Virus record (IMG/VR): IMGVR_UViG_3300043570_001980
Span: 1 to 64,000 of that record
Source: a virus
DNA: 64,000 nucleotides
Reading direction: 5' to 3' (one strand)
How positions within the stretch are numbered: the stretch's first letter is position 1; each line of letters begins with the position of its first letter. The notes beneath the pieces were generated by a model. The model worked only from the letters and a program-made list of their open reading frames with translations. It was not told the DNA's origin and searched no databases. This document shows, piece after piece, positions 15,600 through 21,927 of the stretch. Position numbers and translations under genes: made by a program.

Positions 15600-16014
15600 T
15601 CTTTCAGTCAGTACAAGAATGGTAACAACTGTTCCTGAATATACTATCAAACTCGATGACCATGTGTTATGGACAGTTACAGATTCAAGTAGACAGGATT
15701 TTTTAATTGTACAGTCAGTGTATCCTGGACAGCACAGATTAAGTATTGAGTTCTTTAATAAAAATTACAAGGAAATACAGCCCCCGAAATCTGACATGGC
15801 AGTGATTATTGATTCTATTAGATTTCAAAATATCAAATCAGATTTCAAAGTTTACTCAAAGTATCAGCCAACATATCCCGACGATTGGCTAGGAAACAAG
15901 GATAAGATTGTACATGCCAATTACCTGGGTTGGAATGGCATTTGGTATATAGATTTTGAAACGCCAATTTATCCGTGGATACATCAGCGTCTAGATCTAG
16001 GTTGGTTGTTGTAA
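15574..16014 (+). CDS. Beta-sandwich protein of unknown function
   Basis: A 146-residue protein that starts inside the end of the radical SAM gene (ATG 15574). The sequence alternates hydrophobic and polar residues (INLSVSTRM, PEYTIKLDDHVLW, HRLSIEFFNK, MAVIIDSIRF) in the way of a jelly-roll or carbohydrate-binding fold, ending in an aromatic-rich tail (WNGIWYIDFETPIYPWI). Similar small beta proteins occur in other T4-type phages (recalled). A glycan-binding role is only a guess. Confidence 0.65.
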   Translation: MQKNDIKINLSVSTRMVTTVPEYTIKLDDHVLWTVTDSSRQDFLIVQSVYPGQHRLSIEFFNKNYKEIQPPKSDMAVIIDSIRFQNIKSDFKVYSKYQPTYPDDWLGNKDKIVHANYLGWNGIWYIDFETPIYPWIHQRLDLGWLL

Positions 16015-16015
16015 C

Positions 16016-16114
16016 TTAAAACCAGCCAGCAAAGTCATCACCGATAACAGGATGTACTTCCCATCCTTGTTGTTTCCAACGCAACAACATCACAAGAGTT
16101 TCTATAAATGTCAT
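16016..16114 (-). CDS. Micro-protein, 32 residues, last of a four-gene overlapping set
   Basis: Start ATG overlaps the previous stop as ATGA. MTFIETLVMLLRW then a Trp-rich polar tail (QGWEVHPVIGDDFAGWF). Too short to classify. The chain of ATGA overlaps is the main support. Confidence 0.5.
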   Translation of the reverse strand: MTFIETLVMLLRWKQQGWEVHPVIGDDFAGWF

Positions 16115-16188
16115 TTATCAGACTCCTCTGCCAGGTATACAAGAATTATTACTCCAAATAATATGATTTGAATTGCTGCCAATTCCAT
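16111..16188 (-). CDS. Single-span membrane micro-protein, 25 residues
   Basis: A hydrophobic helix (AAIQIILFGVIILVYLA) with an acidic end (EESDK). Preceded by a TTGGAAATAATT spacer and coupled to the next frame by ATGA. It resembles phage small membrane peptides that target host membrane enzymes, but no homologue is recognised. Confidence 0.5.
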   Translation of the reverse strand: MELAAIQIILFGVIILVYLAEESDK

Positions 16189-16190
16189 AA

Positions 16191-16292
16191 TTATTTCCAA
16201 TAGTTGTATTTGCTTGCAGGGCTTTGACGATATGCATGGATTATTTCTGCCCAAGCAATTAAACATTCGTAAATTGTTGTAATAATTTTCAT
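16191..16292 (-). CDS. Micro-protein, 33 residues
   Basis: Start overlaps the upstream stop as ATGA and is preceded by AAGGAAA. IIHAYRQSPASKYNYWK makes up the polar half. No family recognised. Confidence 0.5.
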   Translation of the reverse strand: MKIITTIYECLIAWAEIIHAYRQSPASKYNYWK

Positions 16293-16465
16293 AGATAATT
16301 TTCCTTTTGAGAATTAAAATGTCGGATATAATTTTCCAACTGTGCGGCATCGGTAATGCCTTTGGTGTTTAGATAAGCATCTAAACGGCTTTGATAACTG
16401 CTACCTGGAAACATTTCGGCCAGGCGTTCTATAATTCCTAACATAAAGTCAGATAAAGTTTTCAT
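16289..16465 (-). CDS. DUF3563-like small protein, 58 residues
   Basis: First gene of the minus-strand micro-operon, with an AAAGGAAAAC ribosome site. SRLDAYLNTKGITDAAQLENYIRHF resembles the DUF3563 pattern (R-x-x-AYLA-x-A-x-D-x-x-x-LE-x-x-x-R), a family of small proteins common in Burkholderiales. This hints at a betaproteobacterial source. Function of the family unknown to me. Confidence 0.55.
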   Translation of the reverse strand: MKTLSDFMLGIIERLAEMFPGSSYQSRLDAYLNTKGITDAAQLENYIRHFNSQKENYL

Positions 16466-16495
16466 TGTGTGTTTTCCTTTTGATATAGAGACTTG

Positions 16496-16557
16496 TGGTT
16501 TCTACGGAGTATTTATGTTGCGTTGCAATATCTCTAATGGTTTCTACTGAGTAATTA
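16496..16557 (-). promoter_or_regulatory. Two 20-nt direct repeats carrying late-type boxes
   Basis: TGGTTTCTAC-GAGTA-TTA occurs at 16496-16515 and 16538-16557 (period 42, two mismatches). On the minus strand the first copy holds CATAAATA (16510-16517) and the second TAATTA, so they may be tandem promoters or activator sites for the micro-operon ending at 16465. Confidence 0.45.
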
Positions 16558-16638
16558 AAAATCAATCATTAAGCACCAAGTTAATGACTAAAATACCCAA
16601 GAATCGGACTCAACTAGCCCTGATACTGGATATATCTT

Positions 16639-16644
16639 TAAATA
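16639..16644 (+). promoter_or_regulatory. Late-type promoter box
   Basis: TTTAAATA, 43 nt before ATG 16688, with an AAGGAG ribosome site in the leader. Confidence 0.45.
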
Positions 16645-16687
16645 ATTCTGCAGGTTATACAATCTGCTTTTTTAAGGAGTCTATATT

Positions 16688-16918
16688 ATGGACAAAGCGT
16701 ATGGAATGGTCAGTGCCTTTTTAGGCCAAATTGTTGACCTTGGTATTAAGTTAATCGCCGTTGGCGTTGTACTTCAAATTTTATTTGGAGCCGCCGTGCC
16801 CTTCTTGGGTATCGACGTTGTTGGTAGCATTGTTAAACTGGTCTCTGCCTTGGGCAGTCAAGGACTAGTTGGCTTGGTATCAATTGGTGTGATATATTGG
16901 GCATTTAACAAGAAGTAA
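16688..16918 (+). CDS. Small two-span membrane protein
   Basis: A 76-residue protein with two hydrophobic helices, LGIKLIAVGVVLQILFGAAVPFLGI (about residues 18-42) and LVGLVSIGVIYWAF (60-73), short polar ends and a NKK tail. It has an AAGGAG site and is followed at once by a terminator, so it is a single-gene unit. Size and layout fit a holin-like or minor membrane protein, but no specific family is recognised. Confidence 0.7.
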   Translation: MDKAYGMVSAFLGQIVDLGIKLIAVGVVLQILFGAAVPFLGIDVVGSIVKLVSALGSQGLVGLVSIGVIYWAFNKK

Positions 16919-16940
16919 AAATAGACTTCAATATCACTGA

Positions 16941-16964
16941 AAAGCCACCCTAGGGTGGCTTTTA
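16941..16964. terminator. Bidirectional terminator
   Basis: A perfect palindrome: AAAGCCACC, CTAG, GGTGGCTTT. A-run on one side and T-run on the other, so it can serve both the plus-strand gene at 16688 and the minus-strand frame ending at 16962. Confidence 0.9.
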
Positions 16965-17195
16965 TGTTTGCTCATGCAGTTGTTTATACTTCATAAGGGC
17001 TAGATTCCTAGCCAACCATAATCTAAATTTTACGTAATCAGATAGTTCATTGTCGTGTACTAATTGTCCAAACTCCAAACTCCTCCGATTACGTCCAAAT
17101 GTAACTTCATCATCAACGACGACAAAGTCACTATCGTCTAGATTATTTTGCGGCTTTTGCGTCTGCTTTAGGTGCGTCTTTCTTCGCAGGCTCAC
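16962..17195 (-). CDS. Coding-like frame without a clear start (possible frameshift product)
   Basis: The last 60 residues (DDSDFVVVDDEVTFGRNRRSLEFG, then QLVHDNELSDYVKFRLWLARNLALMKYKQLHEQT) look like a real phage protein. No ATG, GTG or TTG with a ribosome site lies at its head; a GTG at 17195 lies inside the upstream gene. The frame is +1 relative to 17143-17355, whose stop (AAA TAA) is just before it, so a fusion by +1 frameshifting or a non-standard start are the options. The terminator at 16941 follows the stop directly. Confidence 0.45.
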   Translation of the reverse strand: MSLRRKTHLKQTQKPQNNLDDSDFVVVDDEVTFGRNRRSLEFGQLVHDNELSDYVKFRLWLARNLALMKYKQLHEQT

Positions 17196-17355
17196 TTTTG
17201 GCAGGCGTTGCTGGTGTTGCAGTAACAGCAGGCTTGGCTGCCGGGGCAGTAACAGCAGGCTTGGCATCAGCTTTCTTTTCTTCTTTCTTGGCAGGTTCTG
17301 CGGCGAAAGCGGTAACAGCAAATGCTGAAGCGATTAATGTTGCGACTAATTTCAT
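17143..17355 (-). CDS. Secreted Ala/Lys/Pro-rich small protein
   Basis: A 70-residue protein with a cleavable signal peptide (MKLVATLIASAFAVTAFA, cut near residue 19) and a mature part made of A, K, P and E in short repeats (KPAVTAPAAKPAVTATPA). Composition resembles acid-shock-like or wall-spanning linker proteins. AAAGGAAAC ribosome site. An 8-bp inverted repeat lies 25 nt upstream. Confidence 0.65.
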   Translation of the reverse strand: MKLVATLIASAFAVTAFAAEPAKKEEKKADAKPAVTAPAAKPAVTATPATPAKSEPAKKDAPKADAKAAK

Positions 17356-17379
17356 GGTAAGTTTCCTTTAAAGTTAAAA

Positions 17380-17401
17380 TATACAGAATTATCTCTGTAT
17401 A
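17380..17401. promoter_or_regulatory. Perfect 8-bp inverted repeat (possible operator)
   Basis: TATACAGA, ATTATC, TCTGTATA. It lies in the upstream region of the minus-strand secreted protein and overlaps AT-rich -10-like sequence, as a repressor site would. Confidence 0.45.
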
Positions 17402-17462
17402 ATATAATAACGCCTGTGCTCACAAGATCGTTGACACAAAATGGGTAAATTTTCATTAAATT

Positions 17463-17482
17463 TTGTTGTTTTTTTACAACAA
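17463..17482 (+). promoter_or_regulatory. Stem-loop just upstream of a promoter
   Basis: TTGTTGT, six T, ACAACAA, ending 7 nt before the -35 at 17490. Same stem-loop plus promoter layout as at 29971, 30468 and 32315. Confidence 0.6.
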
Positions 17483-17489
17483 ATTTTGG

Positions 17490-17518
17490 TTGACCAATAA
17501 TTACCATTTTGCTATAAT
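17490..17518 (+). promoter_or_regulatory. Sigma70-like promoter with +1 on the start codon
   Basis: TTGACC, 17 nt, TATAAT with TGC before the -10. ATG 17525 is exactly 7 nt downstream of the hexamer end. Confidence 0.8.
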
Positions 17519-17524
17519 AATAAC

Positions 17525-17758
17525 ATGAAATTAGATACTAACGAAATACTACAATGGGCAGGTGCCGTGTTTATAGTAGCAGGGCACAGTTTAAACGCCG
17601 TCGGACCCGAGGCTTATCCCTACAATATCCTTACATTTTTTATAGGAACCATACTGTTTCTAGCATGGACTGTGCGTGTTGTAAATAAACCACAGATGTT
17701 TGTAAATCTTGTAAGTGTAGCAATTGGTTTTTCTGGGCTGGTAAAAGCATACAGTTGA
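17525..17758 (+). CDS. Small membrane protein, 77 residues
   Basis: Three hydrophobic segments (about residues 9-28, 33-50 and 56-75) with few charges; PYNILTFFIGTILFLAWTVRVVNKPQMF is the middle section. The mRNA is predicted leaderless. It resembles the candidate holin at 25639 in layout (hydrophobic, R-V-V-x-K/R-x-x-x-N region, hydrophobic). No family recognised. Confidence 0.65.
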   Translation: MKLDTNEILQWAGAVFIVAGHSLNAVGPEAYPYNILTFFIGTILFLAWTVRVVNKPQMFVNLVSVAIGFSGLVKAYS

Positions 17759-17783
17759 CCAATAATTGCCAATTTGCTATAAT
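17755..17783 (+). promoter_or_regulatory. Sigma70-like promoter
   Basis: TTGACC, 17 nt, TATAAT. Its -35 overlaps the stop codon of the preceding gene. +1 near 17790, where an ATG also lies. Confidence 0.8.
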
Positions 17784-17813
17784 ACGAGTATGAAAACAAA
17801 AAAGGAACCAAAG

Positions 17814-17915
17814 ATGCCAAAACAAAAAAAGAAAACCCTGGGTGAACTTTTACGTAAGAAGTTGGGACTCAAACCAACCCTGAATCAGTTATTGATAAAA
17901 CGGTTGACCAAATAA
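17814..17915 (+). CDS. Basic micro-protein, 33 residues
   Basis: An AAAGGAACC site precedes ATG 17814; an in-frame ATG at 17790 would coincide with the predicted +1 and add eight residues. The peptide MPKQKKKTLGELLRKKLG is strongly basic and helical. It ends within the next promoter. Role unknown; a host-protein-binding or nucleic-acid-binding peptide is possible. Confidence 0.5.
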   Translation: MPKQKKKTLGELLRKKLGLKPTLNQLLIKRLTK

Positions 17916-17932
17916 TCCCAATTTGCTATAAT
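17904..17932 (+). promoter_or_regulatory. Sigma70-like promoter
   Basis: TTGACC, 17 nt, TATAAT, overlapping the previous stop. Leader of about 24 nt with AAAGGAG before ATG 17963. Confidence 0.8.
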
Positions 17933-17962
17933 ACTTGTATAGTAATTAAAAAGGAGCCACAA

Positions 17963-18340
17963 ATGACTACAGAACTTAAATCGTGGGACGAGATGTCGGA
18001 TTTGGAACAAGCCCAATGCACATTTTGGGACATGTACAAGGATGCCTACGGCTTTCGTCCCCGTGGTATTGATACATCCGCTTGGACTCTTGACGATTTT
18101 ACATCTGAGTTTGTGGTCCTGGGTCAAGCCATTGAGCGTGAAGAAACTGCTCGCAAGGCCGCTGAAGCTGAGGCTATCGACAAGTTTGAGCGTCATGTGG
18201 TCAATACCATCTGTATGGGTGCTGGCAACCGTGAGACAGCACTTCGTTGGATCATGGATGCCTCTAACGCCAATGGCGACTGGGAATACCTGTGCTACGA
18301 TCTGGGTTTGCCCTACCAATACTTTCGCAAAGTGGCTTAA
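17963..18340 (+). CDS. Acidic helical protein of unknown function
   Basis: A 125-residue soluble protein. N-terminus LKSWDEMSDLEQAQCTFWDMYKDAYGFRPRG, a helical centre rich in E and A, then a region with CMGAGNRETALRWIMDA. No membrane segment or catalytic motif seen. It heads a series of small genes running to 19558 from the promoter at 17904. Confidence 0.7.
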   Translation: MTTELKSWDEMSDLEQAQCTFWDMYKDAYGFRPRGIDTSAWTLDDFTSEFVVLGQAIEREETARKAAEAEAIDKFERHVVNTICMGAGNRETALRWIMDASNANGDWEYLCYDLGLPYQYFRKVA

Positions 18341-18352
18341 GGTGTTGTCAGC

Positions 18353-18559
18353 ATGAATATCTCAAGAGCGGAACAAAGTGCTATAAAGTACAATACCGAA
18401 CAGTATCGGTTGGATCAGGCTCGTTTGGAAAAGCAACGGGAACAAGATTACAGTAAAAAAATTGAACAACGACGACTTGACCAAATCATTGCAGAGCGAG
18501 TAAGTAGAAACCTTCGTTTAGATTTAGACAAAGGTCGTAATATTGATATTGAATGTTAA
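18353..18559 (+). CDS. Charged helical small protein
   Basis: 68 residues, almost entirely charged helix (RLDQARLEKQREQDYSKKIEQRRLD), probably a coiled coil. The 12-nt gap to the upstream gene suggests one transcript. Function unknown. Confidence 0.55.
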   Translation: MNISRAEQSAIKYNTEQYRLDQARLEKQREQDYSKKIEQRRLDQIIAERVSRNLRLDLDKGRNIDIEC

Positions 18560-18569
18560 GGAAACAACC

Positions 18570-18863
18570 ATGACTACCATCCAAGAAATTAATAGTGCAA
18601 TCATTGCCGGATCATTTACCAATGATGAGCTGGTTAGCATTGGTGATGCAATTAGATTTGCCCGAACCCAACTTACCCAACAAAAGAAACGAAGTGTGAC
18701 CATTGGTAGTACTGTAAAGTTTACCAGTGCCAAACGTGGAGTAACTGTTGTTGGTACTGTGGAAAAGATTGCTATCAAATACATTACAATTCGCGAATCT
18801 AATAATGGTCGATTGACCACTGGGTTGTGGAAAGTTCCTGCTAACATGTTAGAGGTGGTATGA
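18570..18863 (+). CDS. Small protein with a possible SH3-like barrel
   Basis: 97 residues; ATG 18570 has an AAGGAAAC site. A helical start (TIQEINSAIIAG) is followed by a beta-rich half, SVTIGSTVKFTSAKRGVTVVGTVEKIAIKYITIRE, that has the look of a small SH3 or KOW-type barrel (G-x-x-V-x-F ... G-x-V). Binding partner unknown. Ends in an ATGA overlap. Confidence 0.6.
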   Translation: MTTIQEINSAIIAGSFTNDELVSIGDAIRFARTQLTQQKKRSVTIGSTVKFTSAKRGVTVVGTVEKIAIKYITIRESNNGRLTTGLWKVPANMLEVV

Positions 18864-19018
18864 CTGCTAAACCGTTTCGTCAATGGCTCAATGATCTCTG
18901 GAGAGACAACTGCGACGAACACGACGGTTGGGGACAGCCACGTTTGACCATGAAAGAATATTTTCAAAAATACAAATATTGGCTCAAACGTGAGTATCGA
19001 CATCAGACAAAAGGATAA
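18860..19018 (+). CDS. Small Trp-rich protein, 52 residues
   Basis: ATGA overlap with the previous gene. Polar, with WLNDLWRDNCDEHDGWGQ and YFQKYKYWLKREYRHQTKG. Not recognised. The tight junctions on both sides support it. Confidence 0.55.
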   Translation: MTAKPFRQWLNDLWRDNCDEHDGWGQPRLTMKEYFQKYKYWLKREYRHQTKG

Positions 19019-19022
19019 TTTT

Positions 19023-19205
19023 ATGTCAAAGCTTTTTCTCGCAATTCTATTCATTGTATTTTTGGTCGTCATTGGCCCTATTGTAACCATTTGGTCATTG
19101 AACACATTGTTTCCTGCGTTGGCTATTCCTTACTCGTTTGAGACTTGGTTGGCTATAGTAGTGATAGGTGGCGTATTCAAATCTAGTGTGACGGTGAACA
19201 AATGA
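19023..19205 (+). CDS. Two-span membrane protein, 60 residues
   Basis: Start ATG 19023, 5 nt after the previous stop. Hydrophobic helices FLAILFIVFLVVIGPIVTIW and FETWLAIVVIGGVF. Stop overlaps the next ATG. Function unknown. Confidence 0.6.
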   Translation: MSKLFLAILFIVFLVVIGPIVTIWSLNTLFPALAIPYSFETWLAIVVIGGVFKSSVTVNK

Positions 19206-19558
19206 AGGCATATCTCGAAGTGACTGAATGGGCCGACGAGTTCCCAAATCATGTTTACTTTCTAAATGATTCCAAAAGCAAAATGTATGCTTATGTACGG
19301 CATGGCACCAACTCTCCGTTCAAATTTAAAAAGCCCATTGGATTTAATGTACGTGGTCGTAAATTTGTTGAAGTGCCAAATTCATGGAAATTCCAGGCCA
19401 AAGAGGAACAACCTGAAGGTCGTGTGTGGATAGTAACGGGCAGTCGCGGAGATGAATACAAAGTGTCCGAACTCAACGGAACCTATTCTTGCACTTGTAG
19501 TGGTTTTAGATTTCGAGGCGACTGTAAACATATCAAAATGAATATCAATGCAGATTAA
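19202..19558 (+). CDS. SWIM zinc-finger protein
   Basis: 118 residues ending in the SWIM pattern CxC-x8-CxH: Cys97, Cys99, Cys108 and His110 in YSCTCSGFRFRGDCKHIK. SWIM domains bind nucleic acid or protein partners. The N-terminal 70 residues look like a small beta domain (YAYVRHGTNSPFKFKKPIGF). Phage SWIM proteins may act on transcription or recombination; the target here is unknown. Confidence 0.75.
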   Translation: MKAYLEVTEWADEFPNHVYFLNDSKSKMYAYVRHGTNSPFKFKKPIGFNVRGRKFVEVPNSWKFQAKEEQPEGRVWIVTGSRGDEYKVSELNGTYSCTCSGFRFRGDCKHIKMNINAD

Positions 19559-19588
19559 TTGGCAAACTGTTTTAACTTAGTTTGCCAA
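19559..19588. promoter_or_regulatory. Perfect 10-bp inverted repeat
   Basis: TTGGCAAACT, 10-nt loop, AGTTTGCCAA, starting right after the SWIM gene stop and ending 6 nt before a -35. No T-run follows, so it is either a weak transcript end or an upstream operator. Confidence 0.5.
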
Positions 19589-19594
19589 ACACTA

Positions 19595-19623
19595 TTGCAT
19601 ATCTACACTAAACGTAATATAAT
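19595..19623 (+). promoter_or_regulatory. Sigma70-like promoter of the HTH gene
   Basis: TTGCAT, 17 nt, TATAAT. Predicted +1 near 19630, at the edge of a perfect inverted repeat (19629-19650). Confidence 0.65.
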
Positions 19624-19628
19624 AACAC

Positions 19629-19650
19629 ATGATGTAAAACAAAACATCAT
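19629..19650. promoter_or_regulatory. Inverted repeat at +1 (candidate autoregulatory operator)
   Basis: ATGATGT, AAAACAAA, ACATCAT: 7-bp perfect arms covering +1 to about +21 of the HTH gene transcript. Position is that of a repressor operator; it could also act as a 5' hairpin. Confidence 0.55.
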
Positions 19651-19678
19651 TTTATTTTAAATCTGAAAGGTGAAAACT

Positions 19679-19948
19679 GTGAAACATTTTAACGAAACTA
19701 CCAAAACTTACAAGGTCTTCCGTGCCTTACAAAGCGGTGAAACACTCAGCCCAGCTGAAGCCAAGAAACGCTTTGGCGTTGGTAACTTGGGTGCTGAAGT
19801 AAGCCGCATCCGCCAAAACGGCTTTGCTGTTTATGCCAATAGCCGCACAGCTGGCAATGGCATTCGCGTAACTGAGTACGCACTTGGCAAACCAAGTCGC
19901 AAGATTGTAGCCGCTGGTTACAAGGCTTTGGCCCTGGGTCTGGTCTAA
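19679..19948 (+). CDS. Small helix-turn-helix protein
   Basis: 89 residues. KTYKVFRALQSGETLSPAEAKKRFGVGNLGAEVSRIRQNGFAVYANS has the form of a winged helix: a first helix, then S-P-A-E-A-x-x-R-F as turn, then a recognition helix, then a wing. Similar small proteins occur in cyanophage-type myoviruses (recalled). GTG 19679 is chosen because the GAAAGG site is spaced correctly; GTG 19670 is too close. A role as transcription regulator is inferred, perhaps of its own promoter. Confidence 0.7.
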   Translation: MKHFNETTKTYKVFRALQSGETLSPAEAKKRFGVGNLGAEVSRIRQNGFAVYANSRTAGNGIRVTEYALGKPSRKIVAAGYKALALGLV

Positions 19949-19990
19949 TCTAATTTAGACCCAAATTCGCTGTCCAGCCCAAACTGGACA
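19942..19990 (+). other. Two consecutive hairpins after the HTH gene
   Basis: GGTCTAA, TCTAAT, TTAGACC (19942-19961) and TGTCCAG, CCCAAA, CTGGACA (19971-19990). Together with the terminator at 19999 they make three hairpins in 82 nt. Confidence 0.7.
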
Positions 19991-19998
19991 CATTTGCC

Positions 19999-20023
19999 AA
20001 AAGCCCTACCAAGTAGGGCTTTT
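19999..20023. terminator. Bidirectional terminator between convergent genes
   Basis: AAAAGCCCTA, CCAAG, TAGGGCTTTT: 10-bp perfect stem with A-run and T-run flanks, between the HTH gene and the minus-strand gene ending at 20034. Confidence 0.9.
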
Positions 20024-20033
20024 GCTTGACCAA

Positions 20034-20693
20034 TTAATCAAAACTTGGAAAACCTTTAAACTCCGGGGCTTGATAATCTGGATCATAATATGGAATGATT
20101 GAAAAAGTCACAGCTCCCGGTGTAGTAGCAATCAGGTCTCGTTTGACAGCCATTACTGTTTCAATATTGTAATAGTTGAAGTTGGGGTCAATGGGCTCAT
20201 CATATTTGTAAAAGGATCCCAGTTGTCCATCATTATTGATCTTGTAGTTTGCATCCACACAACCTGAAAATGTATGCCAATCCTCACTGAATGCCAGTGG
20301 GTAATCTCCAACAATCAATCTCCATCCTGGAGCCATCTTTGCCCGCCAGGGCAATGCCATAAGGACTATTTTCCAAACATATTCTCCAGAAGAATTTTTT
20401 TCGCACCACTTGGTACCATGCAACTGCTCAGGATGAAATACCACGTGACCTCCAACATATGGGTACTTTGGATCAATAATGGTCCATCCCACACTATTAA
20501 TACCACGCAAGCCTAAACATACTCGAGCTGTGTGATTTTGCATATGACCTTGGGGTAAGTAATGTCTAACGTCAGCTTTGAGATTTTTGAACCAATCTGG
20601 GTAATAGTCACCTAATCTAAATGGTGGATCCAAAAAATTAACAGCATTAGAAGCACGTTGCCAAGTTAACCAATTAGTAGCAGAAAATTCCAT
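20034..20693 (-). CDS. Conserved-looking phage protein (DUF6065-like?)
   Basis: A 219-residue soluble protein rich in Trp, Tyr and Pro: FRLGDYYPDWFKNLKADVRHYLP, CLGLRGINSVGWTI, VVFHPEQLHG. The layout vaguely recalls DUF6065-type proteins in large phages (substrate unknown), but I cannot confirm it. Start ATG 20693 lies 7 nt from a TAAATA box, with no ribosome site, so a nearly leaderless late mRNA is predicted. Divergent to the cupin gene. Confidence 0.6.
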   Translation of the reverse strand: MEFSATNWLTWQRASNAVNFLDPPFRLGDYYPDWFKNLKADVRHYLPQGHMQNHTARVCLGLRGINSVGWTIIDPKYPYVGGHVVFHPEQLHGTKWCEKNSSGEYVWKIVLMALPWRAKMAPGWRLIVGDYPLAFSEDWHTFSGCVDANYKINNDGQLGSFYKYDEPIDPNFNYYNIETVMAVKRDLIATTPGAVTFSIIPYYDPDYQAPEFKGFPSFD

Positions 20694-20700
20694 TGTGCGA

Positions 20701-20706
20701 TATTTA
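20701..20706 (-). promoter_or_regulatory. Late-type promoter box, minus strand
   Basis: TTAAATA on the minus strand, 7 nt upstream of ATG 20693. It stands back to back with the sigma70-like promoter at 20721. Confidence 0.4.
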
Positions 20707-20720
20707 ACCTTGTACTACAC

Positions 20721-20749
20721 TTGACTAACAAATCATTTTAGTGTATAAT
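20721..20749 (+). promoter_or_regulatory. Sigma70-like promoter with +1 on the start codon
   Basis: TTGACT, 17 nt, TATAAT, then 6 nt to ATG 20756. No ribosome site. Confidence 0.75.
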
Positions 20750-20755
20750 TTATAT

Positions 20756-21205
20756 ATGATTAAAAAACTCATGCATCGACTAGGCCGATATCGGTTGATT
20801 CTGGATCGACAATCAAATGAACCATATCTAGAACGCTACTATGTGTTCCTTAAAGATCGTACATGGTTTCCGTTTAACATTTTTGTACATAAGTTTCTCA
20901 AAAGCGATCCCGATGATGTACATGATCATCCATGGCCTTATGCTACTGTAATTTTGAAAGGTGGATACTATGAATGGATTCCTCAGTTTAATTCAAACGG
21001 CGAAAAAATTGGCGAGATTGCAAAGTGGCGAGCTCCTGGTCATTTTAGGATTTGTAGTGCTACTAGTTATCACAGGATTGAACTAGATCCCACAGTAGAA
21101 TGTTGGACCATGTTCATGCCTGGTCCTCAAAAACGTGAATGGGGATTTTTAGTCAACAACAAATGGATACAACACGAACAATATCTTAACAATCGTGCCA
21201 AATAA
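20756..21205 (+). CDS. Cupin-like protein
   Basis: 149 residues. DDVHDHPWPYATVILKGGYYEW has the cupin metal motif (HDH followed by G-G-Y-Y-E), and SATSYHRIEL supplies the second-motif His. Cupins of this form occur in many large phages and are often near sulfotransferase-like genes; reaction unknown. The in-frame ATG at 20741 overlaps the -10 region, so ATG 20756 is used, which makes the mRNA leaderless. The next gene overlaps its end by 11 nt. Confidence 0.7.
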   Translation: MIKKLMHRLGRYRLILDRQSNEPYLERYYVFLKDRTWFPFNIFVHKFLKSDPDDVHDHPWPYATVILKGGYYEWIPQFNSNGEKIGEIAKWRAPGHFRICSATSYHRIELDPTVECWTMFMPGPQKREWGFLVNNKWIQHEQYLNNRAK

Positions 21206-21923
21206 AAACTTGCGTAAAGGTATAATTTTCCCCAGGGGCGGTTGTGGCAATCATTTGAGATGGTTGCTGTCTCTTGATGACAAATGTAACTACGCTGATA
21301 TTTTTAATATTGATATTGACAATACTGTCAGTGCCAAAATTGAATTTATTCGCAGAAAAGTTTATAACTCCGGCCGTAATCAAAAAAATTGGTTGAAAAA
21401 AGAATTTTTACATAGAGAAAAATTAGATTCTTTTATGCAGATATTACACACACATGATTGGCCGACCTATGATTATGATAAGCTATTGATATTGGATTTT
21501 GACAATGAAAAAAGTTGTTTAGCACACTACTTGAATGTTCATCCAACACTGGGTGGTAGACCAGTGCAACAATACATAGATGATTTCAATGCCTTTAAAT
21601 CCAGCATTCAAGGCAACGACTGGAGAGAATTCTATCAAGGAATCAAAGAAGAAAACTGGCCCTGGTATGACTCTGCTAAAGAATTTTATGAAACAGCACC
21701 CACAACAGTAATCGCAGAAGCAGTAGAAGTTCATAATTTAGTAAAACATGTTCGTCCTGTACCTGACGAATATTGTGTTGTGAACGCAGAGTCTTTGCAT
21801 AATATTGATTTAAATAAAGATCTATACACAAAATGTACTGAGTACTTTGAATTTGAAGAACACTACGAGTCTGCCGCAGAGATTCACAAGTTGTATTGGG
21901 ATTGTAGAAAGCGTATGGGATAA
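21195..21923 (+). CDS. P-loop sulfotransferase-like protein
   Basis: 242 residues, start GTG 21195. FPRGGCGNHLRWLLSLDD at residues 12-29 is a variant P-loop (P-R-G-G-x-G-N-H), like the one at 63867 (G-P-Q-G-S-G-N-H). The rest is acidic and Trp-rich (YQGIKEENWPWYDSA). Family is inferred from the P-loop position and similarity to the other three such genes in the window; PAPS as donor is not shown. Confidence 0.5.
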   Translation: MPNKNLRKGIIFPRGGCGNHLRWLLSLDDKCNYADIFNIDIDNTVSAKIEFIRRKVYNSGRNQKNWLKKEFLHREKLDSFMQILHTHDWPTYDYDKLLILDFDNEKSCLAHYLNVHPTLGGRPVQQYIDDFNAFKSSIQGNDWREFYQGIKEENWPWYDSAKEFYETAPTTVIAEAVEVHNLVKHVRPVPDEYCVVNAESLHNIDLNKDLYTKCTEYFEFEEHYESAAEIHKLYWDCRKRMG

Positions 21924-21927
21924 AATA

